Notes: generated by a model from the sequence alone, not told the origin. A stretch of 64,000 bases of DNA from Hyalangium versicolor (GCF_020103695.1 NZ_JAHXBF010000008.1:186001-250000); one strand, 5' to 3'. Counted from the stretch's first letter, positions 8,619 through 17,664 are shown. A program made the numbers and translations.

Positions 8619-9706
8619 GACCGCCTCGCACCGCCGCGCCCGCGACCTGGACCACACTGGAGCTGCCGCTCACTCCGCCATACCCGCCCATGGAGGCGGA
8701 GCTGGTGCGGGAGATTCCCGAAGGGGACACCTGGCAGTACGAGCCCAAGTGGGATGGCTTCCGGTGCGTGGCCTACCGGGATGGGGAGCATGTGGAGTTG
8801 CAGTCCAAGGCTGGGCAGCCACTGGGCCGGTACTTTCCGGAGCTCGTGGCCGCGGTGCGCGAGCTGTCGCCCAAGCGCTTCGTGATCGACGGGGAGATCG
8901 TCATCCCGGAGGACGGTGGGCTCTCGTTCGATGCGCTGTTGATGCGCATCCACCCGGCGGCCAGCCGTGTGGCCATGCTCGCGAAGCAGAGCCCATCGCG
9001 GTTCTACGTGTTCGACATGCTCGTGGACACGCGGGGGCAGAGGCTCACGGAGAAGCCGCTGCTCCAGAGGCGAGAGAAGCTGGAGGACTTTGCCTCGCGC
9101 TACCTGGACGCGAAGGGGCAGATCCGGCTGTCTCCCGCGACTTGCTCGGAGAAGGTGGCTCGGGCGTGGCTGGGGTCGCCAGGGATGGACGGGGTGATCG
9201 CCAAGCGGCTCACCGCCAGGTACGAGTCGGGTGAGCGCACGGGGATGGTGAAGGTGAAGCCGCAGCGCACCGCGGACTGCGTGGTGGGCGGCTTCCGCTG
9301 GGCGGAGAACCGGAAGAGTGGGGTGGGCTCGCTGCTGCTCGGGCTCTATGACGAGGACGGGCTGCTGCATCACGTGGGGTACTGCTCGAGCTTCTCCGCC
9401 AAGGAGAAGAAGGAGCTGGTCGAGACGCTCGAATCGATTCGCGGCGGGCCCGGGTTCACGGGCAAGGCCCCCGGAGGCCCGAGCCGCTGGAGCAAGCGGG
9501 ATGGGGCCTGGGAACCTCTTCAGACGCGGCTCGTGATGGAGGTGGGGTACGACCATTTCAGCCAGGGGCGTTTCCGGCACGGCACGCAGTTTCTGCGCTG
9601 GCGGCCCGACAAGGCCCCCGAGCAGTGCCTGATGGAGCAAGTGCTGCTGCGTCGCGCTCGGGCCGAGGTTCCGCTCGTGGAGTACGGGGACTCCGCGAGT
9701 CCGTGA
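8615..9706 (+). CDS. ATP-dependent DNA ligase (LigC/LigD ligase domain)
   Basis: A 363-residue nucleotidyltransferase ligase. Lys45 in EPKWDGFRC is the adenylated lysine of motif I. Further motifs are DGEIVI, a central FYVFDML, DGVIAKRL (motif IV) and VKVKPQRT (motif V). The C-terminal OB domain has GGFRWAEN and the terminal TQFLRWRPDK block typical of bacterial end-joining ligases. It begins inside the stop codon of the polymerase gene (8615-8618), so the two work as one split LigD system repairing double-strand breaks. Ku must be elsewhere in the genome. Confidence 0.92.
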   Translation: MRPPRTAAPATWTTLELPLTPPYPPMEAELVREIPEGDTWQYEPKWDGFRCVAYRDGEHVELQSKAGQPLGRYFPELVAAVRELSPKRFVIDGEIVIPEDGGLSFDALLMRIHPAASRVAMLAKQSPSRFYVFDMLVDTRGQRLTEKPLLQRREKLEDFASRYLDAKGQIRLSPATCSEKVARAWLGSPGMDGVIAKRLTARYESGERTGMVKVKPQRTADCVVGGFRWAENRKSGVGSLLLGLYDEDGLLHHVGYCSSFSAKEKKELVETLESIRGGPGFTGKAPGGPSRWSKRDGAWEPLQTRLVMEVGYDHFSQGRFRHGTQFLRWRPDKAPEQCLMEQVLLRRARAEVPLVEYGDSASP

Positions 9707-9772
9707 CCCCCTTTGGGCGAACCGGTTTTGTCAGGGGCGCGTGAGAGTATGCATGGCAGAAAGGAGCTGACC

Positions 9773-9982
9773 ATGCTGCTCATCGATGACCTCTTGCTCA
9801 TGTCTTTCGACGGGCTGCTCCGGCTCGCCAAGAAGCTCGACGATGCTCTGGAGCAGGAGCACGAGAAGGAAGAGAAGGGAGCGGATTCGCCTGGCACCCG
9901 TGAGCAGGGTGAACCGCTCCATGCCGACGCCCCTGCTCGAGTGGTCATCGGCCCTCGAACGCTTTCTCTCTTCTCGAGATGA
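9773..9982 (+). CDS. Small acidic protein with GvpG-like N-terminus
   Basis: 69 residues. It starts at ATG 9773, which has AAGGAG six bases upstream, the best ribosome site in this stretch. The first half, MLLIDDLLLMSFDGLLRLA then KKLDDALEQEHEKEEKG, resembles the N-terminal amphipathic helix of GvpG gas-vesicle accessory proteins. The second half (after residue 35) looks low-complexity and unlike that family. No other gas-vesicle gene is in the window. The GvpG link rests on about 30 residues and may be chance. It runs to within 16 bp of the next gene, so it could be co-transcribed with the NHEJ pair or the MocR regulator. Confidence 0.5.
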   Translation: MLLIDDLLLMSFDGLLRLAKKLDDALEQEHEKEEKGADSPGTREQGEPLHADAPARVVIGPRTLSLFSR

Positions 9983-9998
9983 CCACTATCCTGGGGGC

Positions 9999-11495
9999 AT
10001 GAGCCGAGCTCCCACGGGCATTCACACCATCATCGCCATCGAGCGGGGCTCGGCGAAGCCGCTGTACCGGCAGCTGTATGAGGGCTATCGCGAGGCGATC
10101 ATCGACCGCCGGTTGCGCGCGGGCCAGAAGCTCCCCTCGACACGGAGTCTCGCCAACGAACTCCGGATCTCCCGCATCCCTGTCCTGAACGCATTCGAGC
10201 AACTCCTGGCCGAGGGCTATCTGGAGAGCCGTGTCGGCGCGGGGACTTTCGTGGCGAGTTCCCTCCCGGGTGAGGCTCCGGCGCGGGAGCGGCGTACTCC
10301 GGCATCGAGCACCCTCGCGCAGCCCGGGCGGCGGGTTGTCTCCCGGCGTGCTGCGGAGCCCGTCCAGGCGGAAGTGGAACCCTGGCTCGAGGGTTGGGGG
10401 GCTTTTCGCGTGAGCCAGCCCGCCGTCGAGCGCTTTCCCATCCAGGTCTGGGCCCGCCTGGTCAGCCGCCACTGCCGGCGCTCTCCGCGCAGCCTGCTCA
10501 ACTACGGCGATCCCATGGGCTACAAGCCCTTCCGCGAGACCCTGGCCTCCTATCTCCGGACTGTGAGGGGACTCCGCTGTGAAGCCGAGCAGATCATGGT
10601 GGTCAGCGGCTCGCAGCAGGCCCTGGAACTGTCGGCTCGTGTGTTGCTCGATCCCGGTAGCCCCGTGTGGGTCGAGGACCCCGGCTACGCCGGAGCGAGG
10701 CAATTGCTGGCCCAGGCCGGTGCCCGGCTCGTGCCTGTCCCTGTCGATGACGAGGGCCTGGAGGTCGCCACCGGAATGGCTCGGAGCCCGAAGGCACGCG
10801 CCGTCTACGTCACCCCCTCTCACCAGTACCCGCTGGGGGTGACCATGAGCGCGTCGCGCCGGCTCCAACTCCTGGAGTGGGCTCAGCGCAGCGGTGCCTG
10901 GATCATCGAGGACGATTACGACAGCGAATTCCGGTACGAGAGCCTCCCCGTCCCGGCGCTGCAGGGGCTCGATCGGGATGCGCGCGTCATCTACATCGGG
11001 AGCTTCAGCAAGGTCCTCTTCCCGGCGCTGCGGGTCGGCTATCTGGTCATCCCCGCGGATCTCGTCCCCCGCTTCGCGCGCGCCCGGGATGCGATGGATC
11101 TGTTCCCGCCCACCCTGTACCCACCCGTGTTGGCGGACTTCATCGGAGAGGGGCACTTCGCCCGTCATCTCCGGAGGATGCGAGCCCTCTACCGCGAACG
11201 GCGCAGCGCCCTCGTGGAGGCTCTCGGCAAGGAGTTCGGTCCGGCGCTGCGGGTGATCGGCGCGCAGGCGGGCATGCACCTCGTCGCGACCTTGCCCCCA
11301 GGCATGGGAGACCGGCAGCTCTCCGTCCGCGCCGCGCAGGAACGCCTGTGGGTCATGCCGCTGTCGAGCTGCTACCTGGGCGAGGCCTCGCGCCAGGGGC
11401 TCGTCCTGGGCTTTGGCGGCACGAGCGCCTCGGACATGCCGGACGCCGTGCGCCGGCTCCGTACGGTGCTCGGCCCCATGAAGCGGCAGGGCTGA
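9999..11495 (+). CDS. MocR/PdxR-type GntR regulator with aminotransferase domain
   Basis: 498 residues. The N-terminal GntR winged helix (about 12-80: PLYRQLYEGYREAII, LPSTRSLANELRISR, EGYLESRVGAGTFV) is linked to a fold-type I aminotransferase domain (about 130-495). PLP-binding Lys338 lies in YIGSFSKVLFPALRVGY and the Asp in EDDYDSEFRY. Such proteins sense PLP or an amino-compound adduct and control genes for vitamin B6, GABA or taurine metabolism. The target is unknown, and no obvious partner operon lies divergent. ATG 9999 was chosen because the upstream part of the frame overlaps the small GvpG-like gene. Confidence 0.9.
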   Translation: MSRAPTGIHTIIAIERGSAKPLYRQLYEGYREAIIDRRLRAGQKLPSTRSLANELRISRIPVLNAFEQLLAEGYLESRVGAGTFVASSLPGEAPARERRTPASSTLAQPGRRVVSRRAAEPVQAEVEPWLEGWGAFRVSQPAVERFPIQVWARLVSRHCRRSPRSLLNYGDPMGYKPFRETLASYLRTVRGLRCEAEQIMVVSGSQQALELSARVLLDPGSPVWVEDPGYAGARQLLAQAGARLVPVPVDDEGLEVATGMARSPKARAVYVTPSHQYPLGVTMSASRRLQLLEWAQRSGAWIIEDDYDSEFRYESLPVPALQGLDRDARVIYIGSFSKVLFPALRVGYLVIPADLVPRFARARDAMDLFPPTLYPPVLADFIGEGHFARHLRRMRALYRERRSALVEALGKEFGPALRVIGAQAGMHLVATLPPGMGDRQLSVRAAQERLWVMPLSSCYLGEASRQGLVLGFGGTSASDMPDAVRRLRTVLGPMKRQG

Positions 11496-11534
11496 GGCCC
11501 GTTGTCGTACAGGGGCCTCGCTTGCTTGGGAGCG

Positions 11535-12167
11535 CTAGTCCCAGGACACGTCGTATTCGCTGTCCAGCGTCCCCAGGGAGCGCGAGCGAACCTGCGGATT
11601 CTTCACGTCCGAGGCCTGCAGCACCGCCAGCAGGACGCCCTCGGTGTGGGCCAGCGGCATGAAGTCATGGCGGAAGGTGACCACGGCGCTCTTCTCGCCC
11701 GTGGCCGCCACTGTCCGCTCGCCAAAGCTCGACGCGGCCCGGTAGGCCGAGGGGATGTTGCTCAGCATCTTCTGCGCCGAGTTGCCGGACAGCAGCATCA
11801 ACGTCCTGCCCGCCATGGAGTCCAGGAAGTCGCGCACCGTGGAGGCGCCCAGGTGGCGGGCCGTGGCATCCGGGCTGCCGAACTGGGGCGCCAGGACCTG
11901 CGAGGCGGCGACCAGCACCTTCACGAAGTCCGCTGTCGGGTAGCTGGAGAAGCTGATGAAGCTGCGCTCGAAGCGCTTGTCAGCCAGCAACTGGTAGACC
12001 TCGCGTAGGGCTGCCTCCCCCCCATGGCTCTTCACCACGCCCAGCACGCCGTTGATGAACAGCCCCCGCACGGTGTCCGAAGGAGTGGGCAGGGACAGGA
12101 ACCGCGCATAGGCGGACGGCCGTTCCGCGGCGCCTGAGGATTTGACCGGAGGCTTCGACTGACTCAT
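11535..12167 (-). CDS. DUF2378 (TIGR02265) myxobacterial paralogous family protein
   Basis: A 210-residue cytoplasmic protein without signal or membrane segment. The segments DTVRGLFINGVLGVV, YPTADFVKVLVAASQVL, HLGASTVRDFLDSMAGRT and DFMPLAHTEGVLLAVL follow the consensus of TIGR02265/DUF2378, a family expanded in Myxococcus and relatives and lacking an assigned function. The assignment is from memory of the family pattern. A proline-rich, variable N-terminal tail of about 25 residues precedes the domain. It is convergent with the MocR gene and stands alone. The 233 bp to its right, before the GNAT gene, shows no gene. Confidence 0.8.
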   Translation of the reverse strand: MSQSKPPVKSSGAAERPSAYARFLSLPTPSDTVRGLFINGVLGVVKSHGGEAALREVYQLLADKRFERSFISFSSYPTADFVKVLVAASQVLAPQFGSPDATARHLGASTVRDFLDSMAGRTLMLLSGNSAQKMLSNIPSAYRAASSFGERTVAATGEKSAVVTFRHDFMPLAHTEGVLLAVLQASDVKNPQVRSRSLGTLDSEYDVSWD

Positions 12168-12400
12168 GGAAGGGCGGGGCTCCTAAGGGGGGGCGGGGCT
12201 CCAGATGGGGCGCAGAGTATACGCGGCCCTCTCTGAACGGGAGTCCCAGAGAGGTGAAAGGTGGAGGCTGGGCCCCGCCGCGGGCCGTGGGAGGTCTTGC
12301 CGCAGCAAAAGTTTGTGTTGCCTCGGGATCGGAAGGCTCATCCTCCGGGGGTTCCGAGCCCAGCCGCCTCTGCCCCGGCCTTTTCCGGTAGAACCCGCGC

Positions 12401-13036
12401 ATGAGCACGTTTGCCCCTGCTGGCCTGACGCCTCCCTACGTGTTGCGAACGGCACGCCTCGTGGTGCGCTGCTTGGAGCCGGCCGATGCCTCGCAGCGAA
12501 AGGAGGCGGTCGACTCCAGCGGGGAGCACCTGGACGAAATGTTCCCTCGCACCCCGGAGGGGATCCCGCTGGAAGTCCATGCCGCCCATGTCCGGAAGAT
12601 GCGCGGGAGCTTCGATCTGGACCAGGACCGGGGATACGGCACCTTCGAGCTGGAGACAGGGCGGATGCTGGGGGAGACGGGGCTGCTCAAGCGGGCTGGC
12701 CTCGGCGCGCTCGAGATTTCCTACTGGTTCCGCCGCGACGCGGTGGGCCGGGGCCTTGCCACGGAGATGGCCTCGGCCATGGTCAAGACGGCCTTCGAGT
12801 TCGACAAGGTGAAGCGCCTGGACCTGATGTGCCTCCCAGAGAACGAGCGGAGCGCGGCGATGGCTCGCCGACTGGGGTTCACGTTCGAGGGGCGGCTGCG
12901 CGACCGGCAACTCGCTCCCCACCACACGCGGGCGGATCTGCTGTGCTTCACCCTGCTGGACTCCGAGTATCCGCGGACTCCCGCGAGCCAGCTTCAGCTC
13001 GAGGCCTATGACTTCCTGGGGCGGCGGATCGGCTGA
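12401..13036 (+). CDS. GNAT-family N-acetyltransferase (RimJ/RimL-like)
   Basis: 211 residues. LRTARLVVRCLEPADA is the usual beta-1/alpha-1 entry, GETGLLKRAGLGALEISYWF the central strand, and RRDAVGRGLATEMASAM the acetyl-CoA pyrophosphate loop (RxxGxGxA-like). LPENERSAAMARRLGF closes the fold. Members acetylate protein N-termini or small amines with acetyl-CoA. The substrate is unknown. Its last 31 bp overlap the 3' end of the convergent FAD monooxygenase gene. No clear ribosome site precedes the ATG. Confidence 0.85.
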   Translation: MSTFAPAGLTPPYVLRTARLVVRCLEPADASQRKEAVDSSGEHLDEMFPRTPEGIPLEVHAAHVRKMRGSFDLDQDRGYGTFELETGRMLGETGLLKRAGLGALEISYWFRRDAVGRGLATEMASAMVKTAFEFDKVKRLDLMCLPENERSAAMARRLGFTFEGRLRDRQLAPHHTRADLLCFTLLDSEYPRTPASQLQLEAYDFLGRRIG

Positions 13037-14574
13037 GCCGACACGAGCCGGAGATGGTCGTCGAGCACGTCGACCGAGGAGGGCGGGGTGACGCATCCCA
13101 CGTAGCCATCGGGGCGGACCAGCACGAGCATGTCGCTGTCGATACTGTAGGCGCGGAAGGCATGGCCCTGGGAGTCGATGACCGAGAGCTTGCTGGCGGA
13201 GTCTCCCGGCCGGACCACGAGGTGCGCGCGAACGTCGGGTCCGTACCGGGCGTCGAGCTGGCTGAGCAGGTCGGCTTGAGCCGCGCCGAAGGCCAGCAGG
13301 GTGGAGTGCGTTCCGCGGAAGAGCTCGAACAGCCGCTTCGGAGCGCCGGAGCCATCGTGGCAGGGCGCATCGGGAGCCCGGTCTCCCGCCTGGAGTCCTG
13401 AGGGGGCGGGGCGTGCATCCCGCACGATGGAGCTGCCACGATAGTGGAGTCCCAGTTGATTGAGCTCCGGGCCTCGTCGGTAGGCATCGGGATCGCCTTG
13501 GAGGCTCTTGCGAAGCAGCCGGGTGCTGAGGCCGAGCACGCCCGCGGCCACCGGCAGCCGCTCCTCCTCATAGGTGTCCAGCAGCGCCTCGGGGGCACCC
13601 GCCAGCACCTGCGCGAGCTTCCAGCCCAGGTTGAAGGCGTCCTGGACTCCGGTGTTGAGGCCCTGGGCGCCCGTGGGGGAGTGCACATGCGCGGCGTCTC
13701 CAGCCAGGAAGATCCGGCCCACCCGGTAGCGGTCCACCATGCGGATGTTGACCCGGTACAGCGACACCCAGCGCATGTTGTGCAGGCGGACGTCCGAGCG
13801 GCCCGAGGCGGCGTCGAACATCCGCTGCATGGCCTCCAATGACAGCTCGGGCTCCTCGTCCGCGGCGAGGGGCGCCGTGAACTGGAAGACGTTCGTGCCA
13901 GGCAGGGGGCACAGCCCGGCCCGGAGCGTCCGGGTCTCGAGATTGCCCCACATGTGCCAGTGCTCCCGGTCCAGCCCGTTGGCCTGGACATCGCCGATCA
14001 GCATCCGCTCGGTCTCGTGCGTCTCGCCCTCGAAGCTCACGCCCAGGTGCTTGCGGACGAAGCTGCGGCCGCCGTCGGCGCCCACCACGTAGCGCGCTCG
14101 CACCTGCTCCGTTTGGCCCGCCTGGATCAGGGTGACCGTGACGCCCTCGGCATCCTGCTCGAAGCCCGCCAGCTCGGTGCCGAACTCCACGCGGCCTCCG
14201 GACGCGGCATGCCGGGCACGCAGCAGCTCCTCCGTGCGCCACTGCGGAAGCATCAGCCCGTTGGGGTAGGGCACCTCCGGTACCGGCGGGCTGGGCTCGT
14301 GCATGTACCCTTCCCAGGCCACCCGAGTCCCAGCGTAGGCGCGAAGGGGCGGGTAGGGCCCTCCCGCGGCCAGCATTGCATCGACCACGCCCATGGTCTC
14401 GAAGATCTCCAGGGTGCGCGGCTGCAGTCCCTTGCCGCGTGAGCCCACGAAGGGCTCAGGGCTCTTCTCGATGATCCGATGCTCCACTCCCCGCCGGGCG
14501 AGCTCACAGGCCAGCGTCAGTCCGGTAGGTCCGGCTCCCACAATCAGCACCTGAGGATTCAGCAGTGTCTTCAC
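13006..14574 (-). CDS. FAD-dependent aromatic monooxygenase (PheA/TfdB class)
   Basis: A 522-residue class A flavoprotein hydroxylase. LIVGAGPTGLTLACELARRG binds the FAD ADP part, VGADGGRSFVRKHLG is the DG motif, and FLAGDAAHVHSPTGAQGLN is the GD motif. The thioredoxin-like C-terminal domain of phenol hydroxylase-type enzymes follows (residues 390-522). Such enzymes hydroxylate phenols or polyketides, including rifampicin and tetracycline in resistance homologues, using NAD(P)H and O2. It is divergent from a TetR regulator across a triple palindrome, which makes ligand-induced expression likely. The substrate is not evident. Confidence 0.9.
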   Translation of the reverse strand: MKTLLNPQVLIVGAGPTGLTLACELARRGVEHRIIEKSPEPFVGSRGKGLQPRTLEIFETMGVVDAMLAAGGPYPPLRAYAGTRVAWEGYMHEPSPPVPEVPYPNGLMLPQWRTEELLRARHAASGGRVEFGTELAGFEQDAEGVTVTLIQAGQTEQVRARYVVGADGGRSFVRKHLGVSFEGETHETERMLIGDVQANGLDREHWHMWGNLETRTLRAGLCPLPGTNVFQFTAPLAADEEPELSLEAMQRMFDAASGRSDVRLHNMRWVSLYRVNIRMVDRYRVGRIFLAGDAAHVHSPTGAQGLNTGVQDAFNLGWKLAQVLAGAPEALLDTYEEERLPVAAGVLGLSTRLLRKSLQGDPDAYRRGPELNQLGLHYRGSSIVRDARPAPSGLQAGDRAPDAPCHDGSGAPKRLFELFRGTHSTLLAFGAAQADLLSQLDARYGPDVRAHLVVRPGDSASKLSVIDSQGHAFRAYSIDSDMLVLVRPDGYVGCVTPPSSVDVLDDHLRLVSAQPIRRPRKS

Positions 14575-14636
14575 AGCGCGCTCCTCTTTGCGAGCGGGCG
14601 GAGGTGTCCCCCACGGAGACCTGCCAGCCCAGCTCC

Positions 14637-14683
14637 TTAACAGCGTTAATTTAACGTCGTTAAGGTGCCCTGAACAGTGTTAA
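14637..14683. promoter_or_regulatory. Three tandem TTAAC-N3-GTTAA operators
   Basis: Two perfect 13-bp palindromes, TTAACAGCGTTAA (14637-14649) and TTAACGTCGTTAA (14651-14663), and one imperfect copy, TGAACAGTGTTAA (14671-14683), lie between the divergent monooxygenase and TetR genes. Start-to-start spacings are 14 and 20 bp. This arrangement is the natural target of the adjacent TetR protein. The assignment of protein to site is inference. The third copy overlaps an upstream GTG, which argues for the TetR start at 14716. Confidence 0.8.
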
Positions 14684-14715
14684 GGAGTCAAGTGGGCCTG
14701 ACAGAAAAGGGGACG

Positions 14716-15360
14716 ATGCGACTGGACACCGAGCTGGTGGTGCGCACGGCACTGCAGCTGCTCAACGAGGTGGGATTGGAGGGGCTCTCGCTGCGGCGGA
14801 TCGCCAAGGAGCTCGACGTGCAGGCGCCAGCGCTCTACTGGCACTTCAAGAGCAAGCAGGACCTGCTCGACGAGATGGCCACCACCATGCTGCGAGATTT
14901 CGTCACGGCCACGGGCCAGCCGGATCCGAAGCAGCCCTGGGACGAGTGGATGATGGACCTGGGGCGCAACCTGCATCAGATGCTGCTGGGCTACCGGGAT
15001 GGGGCCAAGGTGTTCAGCGGCACGCACCTCACCGACAGCACGCTCTACGAAGCCCTGGAGTTCGTGTTGAGGAAGCTCACGGGCGCGGGCTTCTCACTCC
15101 GGGATGCGGTGCAAGGCTACAACATCACCTACAGCTACACGATCGGCTTCACGATCGAGGAGCAGGCGGTGCACCCCCGGCCGGGCGAGCGTGACTCGCA
15201 ATATGATGAGGCCCAGCGTGCCAGTCGGATCGACGCGGAGAAGTTCCCGCTGGCCCTGGCGGCCGGCAAGGAGATGTTCACCGGCTTCGATGAACGCTTC
15301 GAGCAAGGTCTGCGGGTGATCATCGCCGGGCTCGCCCCGTTGCTGCCGCCCCGGCGGTGA
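14716..15360 (+). CDS. TetR-family transcriptional repressor
   Basis: 214 residues. The N-terminal HTH is VVRTALQLLNEVGLEGLSLRRIAKELDVQAPALYWHFKSKQDLLDEM, a near-canonical TetR core of the subclass typified by TetR itself (shown here in parts: LRRIAKELDV, APALYWHFKSK). The ligand-binding C-terminal domain runs from residue 70. The start ATG 14716 is preceded by AAAAGGGG and begins with the usual MRLD. GTG codons at 14677 and 14692 are alternatives but fall in the operator region. It is divergent from the FAD monooxygenase and probably represses it and itself. Confidence 0.88.
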   Translation: MRLDTELVVRTALQLLNEVGLEGLSLRRIAKELDVQAPALYWHFKSKQDLLDEMATTMLRDFVTATGQPDPKQPWDEWMMDLGRNLHQMLLGYRDGAKVFSGTHLTDSTLYEALEFVLRKLTGAGFSLRDAVQGYNITYSYTIGFTIEEQAVHPRPGERDSQYDEAQRASRIDAEKFPLALAAGKEMFTGFDERFEQGLRVIIAGLAPLLPPRR

Positions 15361-15382
15361 AGCATCCTCCCAGCCACCCATC

Positions 15383-16123
15383 ATGAAACTCTACGAAGAA
15401 CTCGCCGATTGGTGGCCGTTGGTCTCTGCTCCGGCCGAGTACAGCGAAGAGGCCAGCGAATACCTCCGGCTCTTCCGGTCCGCCGCATCCGGACCCCTGA
15501 AGGAGGTGCTCGAGCTGGGCAGTGGTGGTGGCAACAACGCCAGCTTCCTCAAGAAGGAATTCTCGCTCACCCTGGTCGAGCCCTCCGAGCGGATGCGCGA
15601 AGTCAGCCGCGCCCTCAACCCCGAGTGCGAGCACCTCCCTGGCGACATGCGCTCTGTTCGCCTCGGCCGCCTGTTCGATGCCGTGTTCGTGCACGACGCG
15701 GTCATGTACATGACCACCGAGGCGGACCTGCGCGCGGCGCTGGAGACGGTCACCATCCACCTGCGGCCCGGTGGAGTTGCCCTGGTCGCTCCGGATGCCA
15801 CGCGGGAGACCTTCGCACCAGGTGAGGAGCTGGGCGGCGGAGACGAACCGCTAGGCCCGGATGGGCGCTCGCGATCGCTGCGCTACCTGATGTGGACGTT
15901 GCCCCCGGACCCGGGAGAGACCTTCAACGCCGTCCACTTCGCGCTGCTGCTGCGGGAGCGGGATGGGAGTGTCCGCTCCGTTCATGACGTGCACCGCGAT
16001 GGCCTGTTTCCCCGGGCCACCTGGCTGCGCCTCTTCGCGGAGGTGGGGCTCGAGGCGCGGATCGAGCCGCGGATCCTCGAAGGCACCGAGTACGACACCT
16101 TCATCGCCCTCAAGCGCCGTTAG
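15383..16123 (+). CDS. Class I SAM-dependent methyltransferase
   Basis: A 246-residue Rossmann methyltransferase. Motif I is VLELGSGGGNNASFL, followed by TLVEPSERM (acidic loop end), HLPGDMRSVRLG and FDAVFVHDAVMYM (motifs II-III). No membrane or signal segment is seen. The substrate is unknown. It starts 22 bp after the TetR gene on the same strand, so it may belong to the TetR-controlled unit. Its stop overlaps the convergent chemoreceptor stop by 4 bp. Confidence 0.85.
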   Translation: MKLYEELADWWPLVSAPAEYSEEASEYLRLFRSAASGPLKEVLELGSGGGNNASFLKKEFSLTLVEPSERMREVSRALNPECEHLPGDMRSVRLGRLFDAVFVHDAVMYMTTEADLRAALETVTIHLRPGGVALVAPDATRETFAPGEELGGGDEPLGPDGRSRSLRYLMWTLPPDPGETFNAVHFALLLRERDGSVRSVHDVHRDGLFPRATWLRLFAEVGLEARIEPRILEGTEYDTFIALKRR

Positions 16124-17664
16124 CTCCGCAGGGTGAAGAAGGTGAGCAGGCGTCGGAGCGTATCGGCCTGCCGGGTCATTTCCTCGGCCGTGGTGGCCAG
16201 CATCTCGGCGCCCCGGGCGTTGCGCTGGGTGACGGAGTCCACGCTCGTCATTGCCACGGTGATGTAGGCCACTCCCGTTGCCTGCTCCCGGGACGAGGCA
16301 CTCACCTGCTGGATGAGCTCGACGGCCTGCTGGATGGAAGGCCGCAGCGCCGCGAGGACCCGGTTCGAGCGCTCCGCCACCTGGATGCTGTTGCCTGCCT
16401 CCGTTTCGATCTCCCGGGCGGCGCTCTGGGAGCGCTCGGCCAACCTGCGCACCTCGGCGGCCACCACCGAGAAGCCCCGGCCATGGTCACCGGCTCGCGC
16501 CGCTTCGATGGCGGCGTTCAGCGCGAGCAGGTTCGTCTGGTAGGCCAGCTCCTCGACGATGGAGATGTGCTCGACGATGCGCCTCAACGCCAGGACGCTC
16601 TCCTGCACCGCCTGCTCCACCTGCTTCACCTCGTCCGCGGCCTGGAGCACCACCTGCTCGGTCTGCCCGCTGAGCTCCGCGTTGATGCGGATGGTGGCGT
16701 TCATCTGCTCGAGGCTCGCGCTCGTCTCCTCCACCGATGAGGCCTGCTCCGCGGTTCCCTGCGACAGCGTCCGCGAGGCCGAGGAGACCTGCTCACTGCT
16801 CCCCGAGAGCATCTCCGCTCCCGCGCGCACTTCTCCGAGCACATGGGACAGCCGCTCCGTCATGTCTCCCATGGCCTGCTGGAGCTTGCCAATCTCAGCG
16901 CCATGGGTGACGGGGATGCGCTCACGCAGCTGCCCCCCGGCGATCCGCTGGGCGTGCTGGGCTACTCGCGTGATGGGGCGCGTCACAGCCCAGGTGGTGA
17001 GCAGCGCCACTCCAACAGCCATCAGCATGGCGAGCCCGATGACCCCGAGAATGGTCTCTTCGACCTGGGCATGTCTCTTCGAACTCTCCAGCGCCGTGGC
17101 TTGCATCCGTGCTCGCTCGAGCGCGATGAGCGCCTTCCAGGAGCGCCGGTACTCCGCGAGGCGCGGCATGGTCTCCCGGTTCAGCAGGGCCACGGCCTCG
17201 CGGGATTTGCCCTCATCGAAGAGGCGCCTCACCTGCGCGCGGCTCGTGATGTACGGCGTCCGGTTCGCATCCACCGCGGCGAAGAGGGCGCGCTCCTGCT
17301 CGGAGCGCATCCTCCCGGAGAGTTCCTTCAGTAACTGGGTGAGCTCCGCACTGTTCCGGCCCATGGCCGCGGTGAGAGTGCCCGTGCTCCCCGGCTCGCT
17401 CCCAATCGTGTTCATGAGGAACAACTGCAGGGCGAGCTGCGCGTTCTCGTCGTGGAGGTCGCTGGCCTCGTTGACGAGATCGATGATGTGGTAGCGCTGG
17501 TCGATGAACTCCTCCAGGGAATCGTTCACCCGGGTCAGCTCGCCCAGGGAATAGGCACCGAGGCTTCCCAGCAACATCACGAGCAGAGCGAACGCCAGTC
17601 CCAGTCGCGCACCGAGCGAGTGGCGGGACGGGAAGGAGACGCGTAACGGACGTTCAGGAGTCAT
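16120..17664 (-). CDS. Methyl-accepting chemotaxis protein
   Basis: 514 residues. Transmembrane helix 1 lies near 18-40 (LAFALLVMLLGSLGAYSL) and is followed by a periplasmic four-helix-bundle sensor (about 40-205). Transmembrane helix 2 lies near 205-228 (IGLAMLMAVGVALLTTW) and a HAMP domain at about 228-280. The coiled-coil signalling domain contains the hairpin tip YQTNLLALNAAIEAARAGD, the CheA/CheW contact. The ligand is unknown. No che genes are adjacent. The hairpin tip is intact, so it should signal to CheA. Confidence 0.92.
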   Translation of the reverse strand: MTPERPLRVSFPSRHSLGARLGLAFALLVMLLGSLGAYSLGELTRVNDSLEEFIDQRYHIIDLVNEASDLHDENAQLALQLFLMNTIGSEPGSTGTLTAAMGRNSAELTQLLKELSGRMRSEQERALFAAVDANRTPYITSRAQVRRLFDEGKSREAVALLNRETMPRLAEYRRSWKALIALERARMQATALESSKRHAQVEETILGVIGLAMLMAVGVALLTTWAVTRPITRVAQHAQRIAGGQLRERIPVTHGAEIGKLQQAMGDMTERLSHVLGEVRAGAEMLSGSSEQVSSASRTLSQGTAEQASSVEETSASLEQMNATIRINAELSGQTEQVVLQAADEVKQVEQAVQESVLALRRIVEHISIVEELAYQTNLLALNAAIEAARAGDHGRGFSVVAAEVRRLAERSQSAAREIETEAGNSIQVAERSNRVLAALRPSIQQAVELIQQVSASSREQATGVAYITVAMTSVDSVTQRNARGAEMLATTAEEMTRQADTLRRLLTFFTLRS

